The position numbers and the translations under genes were made by a program. The notes under the pieces were generated by a model. That model ran no database searches, was not told where the DNA came from, and saw only the letters and a program-made list of their open reading frames with translations. Positions 1 through 5,091 of a stretch of DNA of 5,091 nt are shown here, one piece after another. This DNA is from Candidatus Omnitrophota bacterium (GTDB lineage: Bacteria > Omnitrophota > Koll11 > Gygaellales > Profunditerraquicolaceae). The stretch's first letter is position 1; each line of letters opens with the position of its first letter. The stretch lies in NCBI GenBank assembly GCA_028719045.1, contig JAQULD010000108.1, forward strand, positions 1 through 5,091, in the 5' to 3' direction.

Positions 1-3000
1 TAATTAAGGATATGTTCCGGGCGGCCGCTGAATCTTTGTTCCAGGATCTCGTCCTGCGTAGCCACACCTACGGAACAGTTATTCAAATGGCAATGCCGGA
101 GCATAACACAGCCAAGCACGATCAGGGCCGCGGTGCAAAAACCGTATTCTTCCGCCCCCAAAAGCGCGGCGATTGCCACGTCGCGCCCGGTGCGCATCTG
201 CCCATCCGTCTGAAGCCGCACCCGGCTTCTTAAGTCATTTAAAACCAGGGTCTGGTGCGTCTCGGAGATCCCCAGTTCCCAGGGCAGTCCCGCGTGTTTG
301 ATAGAACTTAAGGGCGAGGCGCCTGTTCCGCCGTCACCACCTGAGATAAGGATCATGTCCGCGTGGCCCTTGGCTACACCGGCGGCAATTGTGCCTACGC
401 CGATTTCTGAAACCAGCTTAACGCTTACGCGCGCGCCGGGATTGGTATTTTTCAGGTCAAAAATCAACTGGGCCAGGTCTTCAATAGAATAAATATCATG
501 GTGCGGTGGAGGAGAAATCAAGGTAACGCCCGGGGTCGTGTAACGCGTGCGGGCGATGGTGACGCTTACTTTATGCCCGGGAAGCTGTCCGCCTTCACCA
601 GGTTTTGCGCCTTGGGCGATTTTTATCTGCAACTCATCAGCGTTAACCAGATAATTGGTGGTAACGCCAAACCTGCCCGAAGCGACCTGCTTAATGGAGC
701 TTCTTCTTGAATCTCCGTTAGGAAGAGGGACAAAACGCGCAGGGTCCTCCCCGCCTTCCCCTGTATTTGACTTCGCCCTTAACCGGTTCATGGCGATGGC
801 CAGGGTTTCATGCGCACCCCTGGAGATCGAGCCAAAACTCATAGCCCCGGTAGCAAAACGCCTGGCGATCTCTTCTGCCGGCTCCACTTCTTCTATCGGG
901 ACAGGTTTTACTTTTTTGAATTCAAAAAGGCTGCGAAGCGTCGCCGGCTGTTTTGACTGGTCATTGATCAGCCTTTGAAACTCCTGGTATTTCTTGAGAT
1001 CATTGTTGCGGGCGGCATCCTGAAGGGCGGCAATACTCTCCGGGTTCCAAAGATGGAATTCCCCGTCCCTTCGCCATTGATACAGGCCGCCGTTGGCAAG
1101 CTGCGGGATATCAGCCGCGCGGTCCGGGTAAGCCTCTTCGTGGCGCAAAAGCGTTTCACTGCAGATCTCTTTTAAACCCACGCCGCCGATCCGGGAAACC
1201 GTGCCCGGGAAACAGGCGTCAATAACGTCTTTATGCAGCCCGAGCGCCTCAAAGATCTGGGCTCCGCGGTAACTCTGCAAAGTGGAAATCCCCATCTTAG
1301 AAAGTATCTTTAAGATACCTTTATCAATGGCTTTTACATAATTGTGAAGCGCCTGTTCCACGCCAAGCTTTACTTCGCCTTGCTCGATAAGATAGCGGAC
1401 AGCCTTAAAACCCAAATAAGGATTGACGCAATCAACGCCATAACCAAACAAGAGGCCGAAATGATGCACCTCGCGGGGCTCGGCGCTCTCTAAAATAATG
1501 CTGATCTGGGTACGTAAAGAATGCCTGACTAAATAATGATGCACCGCCGCCACGGCCAAAAGCGCAGGGAGGCTGGCATGCTCTTTATCCACGCCGCGGT
1601 CGCTTAATATAATAAAGGTATAGCCTTCTTTTATGGCTTTGCCCGCCTCTTTACAAATATTCTCAAGGGTTTTGGTAAAGCCTTCTTTTAAGGAAACCTC
1701 GAAAAGCAGGGAAATGGTTTTTGCCTTAAAACCGTTTTTCTTATAGGCCCTTATTGTTTGGAGCTCCTCGTCAGTCAGGATCGGCCGTTTGGCTGATAAT
1801 TTATGGCAGTGATCAGGAGTTTCATCAAAAATATTTTTACTGGGCCCAAGATAAGTTTCCAGGCTCATTACCAGCTCCTCGCGGATAGGGTCGATCGCCG
1901 GATTTGTGACCTGGGCGAAAAGCTGTTTAAAATAGCTGTAGAGCAACTGCGGTTTACTGGAAAGCACGGCATGAGGCATGTCATTGCCCATGGAACCCAC
2001 AGGTTCCTGCCCCAGCTCAACCATAGGCTTTATAAGGAATTTAAGGTCTTCTTTACTGTAGCCGAAAGCCCGCATCCGGGTAAGAGTATCAAGAGAATCT
2101 TTTGCGGCCGGTTTCTTTTCCAGCTTATCCAGCTCGACCAGATTTCCCGCAAGCCAATCCGCGTACGGCTTCCTGCGGCTCATTTCTTCTTTGATATCAT
2201 CATCCTGTATTATGGCCCCTGCCTGCGTATCGATGAAAAATATTTTTCCAGGTTCCAGCCTTCCCGACCGCACTATATCTTCCGCGGGGATATCCAGGAC
2301 CCCGACTTCCGAAGCCATGACCACAAAATCTTTCCTGGTGACGATATAACGCGCCGGCCTTAATCCGTTCCTGTCAAGCACGGCGCCTATCCGTGTCCCA
2401 TCGGTAAAAGCGATAGCCGCCGGGCCGTCCCAGGGTTCCATGAAGCAGGCGTGATACTTATAAAATGAGCGTATTTTTTCATCCAACAGCTGGTTCTGCT
2501 CCCAGGCTGAAGGGATAAGCATCATCATGGCATGCGGCAGGCTCCTGCCCGCGAGCGTCAAAAGCTCAAAGACATTATCCAGCATGGCTGAATCGCTTCC
2601 GCCGGAAACAATTATCGGATAAATACGTTTTAAGTCCTTGCCGAATAATTTTGACCGCAAAAGCCCTTCCCGGGCTTTCATCCAATTGATATTGCCGCGC
2701 AGGGTATTGATCTCGCCATTATGGGCTAAAAACCTAAACGGCTGGGATAGATCCCAGGTGGGAAAAGTATTAGTCGAATACCGTGAATGCACCAGGCACA
2801 AAGCGCTTTTTAAGCCATTGTCTTTTAAATCCAGGAAAAAATTCCCCACCTGATGCGGCATGAGCAGGCCTTTATAGGAAAGCGTGCGGCTCGATAAATT
2901 AGTGATATAGAAAAAGGATTTTTGTTTTATTTTAGAAGAGCGGATCTCGTTTTCAACAAGCTTTCTAATGATGTAGAGCTTTCTTTCGAATTCAAGTTCT

Positions 3001-3491
3001 TCTTTTATATTTTTCCCGCGCCCCACGAATATCTGCTCGATTACAGGCTCGGTGTCACGGGCGGTTTTACCTATATCCGTATTATCAACCGGCACCGGGC
3101 GCCAGCCTAAAACAGACTGGCCCTCTTCTTTGATAATTTTTTCGAAAGCCTTTTTGCAGAAAGCGCGTTCTTTCGGTTCACGCGGCAGAAAAACCAGCCC
3201 TGTCCCGTAATGGCCGTAATCAGGCAGCTTGATCTTTGCCTTTTCGCAGGCGGTAAGCAGAAATTCATGCGGCATCTGGAACAAAATACCGGCCCCGTCC
3301 CCGGTCTTGGGGTCGGCTCCGGTTGCTCCGCGGTGCGCGAGCCTGCGTAATACTTCCAGCCCCTGCCTTATGATCTCGTTTGACTTTTTACCCTTAAAGT
3401 TGCAAACGAACCCCACCCCGCAGGAGTCATGCTCGAAACGGGGGTCATAAAGGCCGAATTGTTCTAAGGTGTTACGGTTATCATTCATCAT
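1..3491 (-). CDS. gltB: Glutamate synthase large (alpha) subunit, 5' part, cut by the left window edge
   Basis: The large subunit of glutamate synthase hydrolyses glutamine and channels the ammonia to 2-oxoglutarate to make glutamate in the cytoplasm. I translated 1163 uninterrupted codons. A short propeptide precedes the expected catalytic Cys24 (EHDSCGVGF). The type-II amidotransferase domain (about 24-430) carries [12 protein letters not shown] (from 235), [11 protein letters not shown] (257), GGSDS (297) and [10 protein letters not shown] (372). A central linking domain covers about 450-780. The FMN/2-oxoglutarate barrel begins near 850, with AMSFGS (883), [13 protein letters not shown] and GGDGGTG (1051). 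The 3Fe-4S motif C-x5-C-x4-C is complete at Cys1128, 1134 and 1139. The family is about 1500 residues, so roughly 350 C-terminal residues, including the beta-helix domain, lie outside. Two ATGs adjoin: 3491 and 3488. An AAGAAG stretch (3499-3494) sits 2 nt before the first and 5 nt before the second, so 3488 may be the true start. The gene follows the Fis-like gene by 12 nt. The small subunit GltD is not in view. Confidence 0.97.
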   Translation of the reverse strand, partial: MMNDNRNTLEQFGLYDPRFEHDSCGVGFVCNFKGKKSNEIIRQGLEVLRRLAHRGATGADPKTGDGAGILFQMPHEFLLTACEKAKIKLPDYGHYGTGLVFLPREPKERAFCKKAFEKIIKEEGQSVLGWRPVPVDNTDIGKTARDTEPVIEQIFVGRGKNIKEELEFERKLYIIRKLVENEIRSSKIKQKSFFYITNLSSRTLSYKGLLMPHQVGNFFLDLKDNGLKSALCLVHSRYSTNTFPTWDLSQPFRFLAHNGEINTLRGNINWMKAREGLLRSKLFGKDLKRIYPIIVSGGSDSAMLDNVFELLTLAGRSLPHAMMMLIPSAWEQNQLLDEKIRSFYKYHACFMEPWDGPAAIAFTDGTRIGAVLDRNGLRPARYIVTRKDFVVMASEVGVLDIPAEDIVRSGRLEPGKIFFIDTQAGAIIQDDDIKEEMSRRKPYADWLAGNLVELDKLEKKPAAKDSLDTLTRMRAFGYSKEDLKFLIKPMVELGQEPVGSMGNDMPHAVLSSKPQLLYSYFKQLFAQVTNPAIDPIREELVMSLETYLGPSKNIFDETPDHCHKLSAKRPILTDEELQTIRAYKKNGFKAKTISLLFEVSLKEGFTKTLENICKEAGKAIKEGYTFIILSDRGVDKEHASLPALLAVAAVHHYLVRHSLRTQISIILESAEPREVHHFGLLFGYGVDCVNPYLGFKAVRYLIEQGEVKLGVEQALHNYVKAIDKGILKILSKMGISTLQSYRGAQIFEALGLHKDVIDACFPGTVSRIGGVGLKEICSETLLRHEEAYPDRAADIPQLANGGLYQWRRDGEFHLWNPESIAALQDAARNNDLKKYQEFQRLINDQSKQPATLRSLFEFKKVKPVPIEEVEPAEEIARRFATGAMSFGSISRGAHETLAIAMNRLRAKSNTGEGGEDPARFVPLPNGDSRRSSIKQVASGRFGVTTNYLVNADELQIKIAQGAKPGEGGQLPGHKVSVTIARTRYTTPGVTLISPPPHHDIYSIEDLAQLIFDLKNTNPGARVSVKLVSEIGVGTIAAGVAKGHADMILISGGDGGTGASPLSSIKHAGLPWELGISETHQTLVLNDLRSRVRLQTDGQMRTGRDVAIAALLGAEEYGFCTAALIVLGCVMLRHCHLNNCSVGVATQDEILEQRFSGRPEHILN

Positions 3492-3503
3492 ATCTTCTTA
3501 CAG

Positions 3504-3743
3504 CTATAATTTATAGGTATTCGGGTTTATCCCAAGCTTCCTTATTTTTACGCGGATGGTATTGCGGTTAATACCTAAAATGCGGGCAGCCTTGAGCTGA
3601 TTGCCCTCTGTCCGTTCTAACGCGCGTTCGATAAGAGGCTTCTCAATAGTTTCGACAATGGTTTTATATAATACACCTTTTTTTTCAGTATACAAGTAAT
3701 TTTCTAACTCAAGCACCTTGTTTTTAAGGGAATTAATGTCCAT
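3504..3743 (-). CDS. Small Fis/NtrC-type helix-turn-helix DNA-binding protein
   Basis: A 79-residue protein that is almost entirely the Fis-type DNA-binding domain (HTH_8 family, also the C-terminal domain of NtrC-like activators). Residues 24-43 form the dimerisation-type helix (VLYKTIVETIEKPLIERALE). The conserved turn TEGNQLKAARILGINRNT (45-62) is followed by the basic recognition helix IRVKIRKLGI (63-72). E. coli Fis is 98 residues; here the N-terminal beta-hairpin arm is replaced by a short charged, helix-prone stretch (1-22), and no AAA+ or receiver domain is attached. The start at ATG 3743 is supported by GGAAG (3754-3750), 6 nt upstream. The gene lies 12 nt before gltB and probably shares its transcript, which suggests a local regulator of glutamate synthase; that role is inference. 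A global Fis-like nucleoid role is equally possible. It looks more AT-rich than gltB (roughly 40% GC over 180 counted bases). Confidence 0.9.
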   Translation of the reverse strand: MDINSLKNKVLELENYLYTEKKGVLYKTIVETIEKPLIERALERTEGNQLKAARILGINRNTIRVKIRKLGINPNTYKL

Positions 3744-3749
3744 TATTTT

Positions 3750-3754
3750 CTTCC
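3750..3754 (-). promoter_or_regulatory. Ribosome-binding site of the Fis-like gene
   Basis: GGAAG on the minus strand lies 6 nt before the ATG at 3743. It fixes the start codon of the 79-residue protein and is better formed than the AAGAAG in front of gltB. Confidence 0.7.
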
Positions 3755-3775
3755 GGATTAAAGGTTAAATAAACG

Positions 3776-3796
3776 GCTGCCTAATGTTTAAGCAGC
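3776..3796 (-). repeat. Short hairpin in the leader before the Fis-like gene
   Basis: In minus-strand RNA, GCTGCTTAA (3796-3788) pairs with TTAGGCAGC (3784-3776) over nine pairs, one of them a G-U wobble, with a 3-nt loop (3787-3785). On the plus strand the wobble would be a C-A mismatch, again favouring the leftward transcript. It sits between the terminator-like hairpin and the ribosome-binding site, ending about 22 nt before GGAAG. It could influence translation or RNA stability; no T-run follows. Confidence 0.5.
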
Positions 3797-3803
3797 GAAA
3801 GAC

Positions 3804-3849
3804 AAAAAAAACGTTCATCACAAGCGGACCTTGCGCTTGTTATGAACGT
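3804..3849 (-). terminator. Intrinsic terminator or leader attenuator, leftward
   Basis: A 16-nt inverted repeat (3811-3826 with 3834-3849; one mismatch, at 3819/3841) with a 7-nt loop is followed, in the minus-strand direction, by eight T residues (3811-3804). Stem plus U-run is the standard Rho-independent terminator. It lies between the candidate promoter and the Fis-like gene, so it could attenuate the Fis-gltB transcript. It could equally be the terminator of the FMN-domain gene ending at 4020. On the plus strand no T-run follows, so it acts in one direction. Confidence 0.8.
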
Positions 3850-3874
3850 CTATGTTCAAGCTTTATTTACTGCC

Positions 3875-3902
3875 TATTTCGGCACTACGATGTGCCTAAA
3901 TA
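3875..3902. promoter_or_regulatory. 28-bp near-perfect palindrome, candidate operator
   Basis: The left arm is TATTTCGGCAC (3875-3885), then a 6-bp centre (3886-3891), then the right arm GTGCCTAAATA (3892-3902). Ten of the eleven arm positions are complementary; only 3880/3897 mismatch. It abuts the candidate -10 and covers the predicted start site, a classic place for a repressor dimer. In RNA it could also fold into a hairpin, but the transcript predicted to start near 3896 would keep only the 5-bp GGCAC core. I cannot match it to a known operator. It does not fit the sigma-54 spacing. Confidence 0.55.
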
Positions 3903-3930
3903 ATATACATCATCTTCTTATTATATACAA
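3902..3930 (-). promoter_or_regulatory. Candidate sigma-70-type promoter for the Fis-like gene and gltB
   Basis: Reading leftward, TTGTAT (3930-3925) serves as a weak -35 and TATATT (3907-3902) as a good -10, with a 17-bp spacer. The predicted start is near 3896-3895, giving a leader of about 150 nt before the Fis-like ATG. A second perfect TATAAT (3925-3920) lies just upstream, but I see no reasonable -35 for it. The region is AT-rich, so chance matches are easy; this is the best candidate in the gap, not a proven promoter. Confidence 0.45.
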
Positions 3931-3964
3931 GTAATAAATCTTCTCTTCTGGTAACTCTTTTTTA

Positions 3965-4002
3965 AGCGGCAGGTACGGAGTTTTGGCTCCGTACCCGCCG
4001 CT
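3965..4002 (-). repeat. Strong hairpin 17 nt after the FMN-domain gene, no T-run
   Basis: The arms are 3965-3980 and 3987-4002, 16 nt each, with a 6-nt loop. They match at 15 of 16 positions. In the minus-strand RNA the odd pair (3971/3996) becomes a G-U wobble, so the stem is continuous and GC-rich there, whereas in plus-strand RNA it is an A-C mismatch. This favours a function on the minus strand, downstream of the stop codon at 4020. The stem is followed by TTAAAAAAGAG rather than a T-run, so it is not a textbook intrinsic terminator. It may protect the mRNA 3' end, or it may terminate without a U-tract. Confidence 0.75.
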
Positions 4003-4019
4003 ACTATCTAACGATCCTG

Positions 4020-5091
4020 TTACTTCTTTCCGTCTAATATTTTTTCCGCTTCCTTACGGTAAGCATCCATCACATAAGGAATACCGGATATTTCCTCCGC
4101 TTCTTTGGTCAGGCTCATGAGGTCTTTTCTGGATATGCTCTTCAAGCTGAAATTGCGTGAACCAGCCATAAGCTGCTGCAGTCCGACCCTTAACCTCTGG
4201 CTGAAGGTATAAATACCGACAGCTCCCAATGGGATATCTTTCATGTCCTTGCCGTATTTTTCCGCTAATTCCTCGTAGCAAACGAAGATCTCTTCGGGTT
4301 TGGTCCCGAATTCAGACACGGTCGGGGGAAGGGTGTTGTTTTTGACCCATTCAGTGATGTTCTTGCCCACAAAACCCGGGATCATGAGCGCGCGCCCCAT
4401 ACACACCGCCTTAACGTAAGGAGAGCCCATGGCGAGCACTTTAAAAATATGGTCCTCAAGGGCGAATCCTCCGGCGATGGCGATGTCAGGCACTCTCATT
4501 TTTTTCTTCGCCAATTTCTCGCAGAATTCATAAGTAAGCGCCTGCAGATAGAAAGTCGGGATGCCCCATTCCTGCATCATCCTCCAAGGGCTCATCCCGG
4601 TTCCGCCCGGCGCTCCGTCTATGGTAAGAAGGTCGATCTTGGCCAGCGAAGAGAACTTCAAGGCCTGGGCCAGTTCGGTCATCGAGTACGCTCCGGTCTT
4701 CAAGGTGATCCTTTTGAATCCCAGGTCCCTTAAACGCTTTATCTCTTTCATAAAGCCTTCTTCGGAAACAAAACCTAACCGCGAGTGGCGTTCGAATTCC
4801 TTGATCGCGCCCGCTTTGAAAGCCTCCTGGTTAGCGTGGCTTGTAGGGTCAGGGGTAACGATATAGCCGCGTTTTTTCAATTCCAACGCCCTGTCCAGGC
4901 TCTTTACTTTTATCTCGCCGCCGATACATTTGGCGCCCTGCCCCCATTTCAATTCAATAGTATCCAGCTTATGTTTTTTGCTCACGTATTCCGCCACGCC
5001 TAAACGCGTGGCTTCCACGTTCATCTGTACCAGGATCTCGCCATAGCCGTCATTAAATCTTTTATAGACTTCAATGCGCCTGTCCATATCC
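4020..5091 (-). CDS. Stand-alone FMN-binding glutamate synthase domain protein, 3' part, cut by the right window edge
   Basis: This is the C-terminal part of a protein homologous to the FMN/2-oxoglutarate barrel of glutamate synthase but without the glutaminase domain in view. Numbering from the ATG at 5087, barrel motifs include VQMNVEATRLGVAEYV (20-35), WGQGAKCIGGEIKV (48-61, matching [10 protein letters not shown] of GltB), TLKTGAY (128-134), DGAPGGTGMSPW (157-168, matching [10 protein letters not shown]), IAGGF (204-208) and the phosphate-binding CMGRAL (229-234). Only four cysteines are present (54, 189, 229, 270) and none form the C-x5-C-x4-C cluster seen in gltB, so no 3Fe-4S centre is expected here. 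The frame stays open through GAT (5090-5088) to the edge. Relatives I know are about 500 residues, so the ATG at 5087 is probably internal and about 150 residues are missing. The substrate is unknown; glutamate synthesis with another ammonia source is possible but unproven. The stop is TAA at 4022-4020. Confidence 0.88.
   Translation of the reverse strand, partial: DMDRRIEVYKRFNDGYGEILVQMNVEATRLGVAEYVSKKHKLDTIELKWGQGAKCIGGEIKVKSLDRALELKKRGYIVTPDPTSHANQEAFKAGAIKEFERHSRLGFVSEEGFMKEIKRLRDLGFKRITLKTGAYSMTELAQALKFSSLAKIDLLTIDGAPGGTGMSPWRMMQEWGIPTFYLQALTYEFCEKLAKKKMRVPDIAIAGGFALEDHIFKVLAMGSPYVKAVCMGRALMIPGFVGKNITEWVKNNTLPPTVSEFGTKPEEIFVCYEELAEKYGKDMKDIPLGAVGIYTFSQRLRVGLQQLMAGSRNFSLKSISRKDLMSLTKEAEEISGIPYVMDAYRKEAEKILDGKK

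Noticed and set aside
12..3450. Several plus-strand open frames of 60-190 codons (for example 1803-2363 and 655-978)
   Set aside because: All lie antisense to the unbroken gltB frame, show no recognisable domain, and their composition mirrors the opposite strand. They are shadow frames.
3811..3849. Glutamine (glnA-type) riboswitch suggested by CGTTCATC near a glutamate synthase operon
   Set aside because: The conserved GAAGTAGG-like core of that aptamer is absent, and the similarity is limited to a few bases of a simple terminator stem.
3881..3896. Sigma-54 (-24/-12) promoter suggested by GGCAC and a downstream TGC
   Set aside because: Reading leftward, the GG and GC elements are one base too far apart for the strict sigma-54 spacing, and the match is a by-product of the palindrome.
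4449..5003. Plus-strand open frames opposite the FMN-domain gene, and an overlapping minus-strand frame at 4054-4281
   Set aside because: They overlap a clearly conserved coding frame and have no family features of their own.
1..5091. CRISPR array, tRNA, insertion sequence or other mobile element
   Set aside because: No regularly spaced repeats, cloverleaf-like segment, transposase motif or flanking terminal repeats were seen. The window is fully explained by three genes and one intergenic gap.

Overview
The window is a stretch of bacterial chromosome in which every supported gene reads leftward (minus strand). The gene content is nitrogen assimilation built around glutamate synthase. Coding DNA is moderately GC-rich (about half GC by rough line counts) and the single long intergenic gap is AT-rich. 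The codons translate without interruption under the standard bacterial code. No 16S rRNA or marker gene is present, so lineage is only a guess. A short Fis-like gene ahead of gltB, plus a stand-alone FMN-domain glutamate synthase homologue, would fit an anaerobic or environmental uncultured bacterium (for example Omnitrophota-like or deltaproteobacterial), with low confidence.

Layout in transcription order (right to left): (1) 5091-4020, the C-terminal 356 codons of a stand-alone glutamate-synthase-like FMN-barrel protein whose start lies outside the window. (2) 4019-3744, a 276-bp non-coding region rich in inverted repeats. It holds a strong hairpin just after the stop codon, a candidate promoter, a 28-bp near-perfect palindrome overlapping that promoter, a hairpin with a T-run that looks like an intrinsic terminator, and a further small hairpin. 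(3) 3743-3504, a 79-residue Fis/NtrC-type helix-turn-helix protein. (4) 3491-1, the first 1163 codons of gltB, the large subunit of glutamate synthase, running off the left edge shortly after its 3Fe-4S cysteine motif.

The Fis-like gene and gltB are only 12 nt apart and are probably one transcript. The promoter, palindrome and terminator-like hairpin lie in order upstream of them. This arrangement suggests that glutamate synthase expression is controlled both at initiation (operator) and by premature termination in the leader, and possibly by the Fis-like protein itself. The hairpin terminator may instead simply end transcription from the upstream FMN-domain gene; the sequence alone cannot decide. 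The plus strand holds no convincing gene: the open frames there are antisense to gltB and to the FMN-domain gene.
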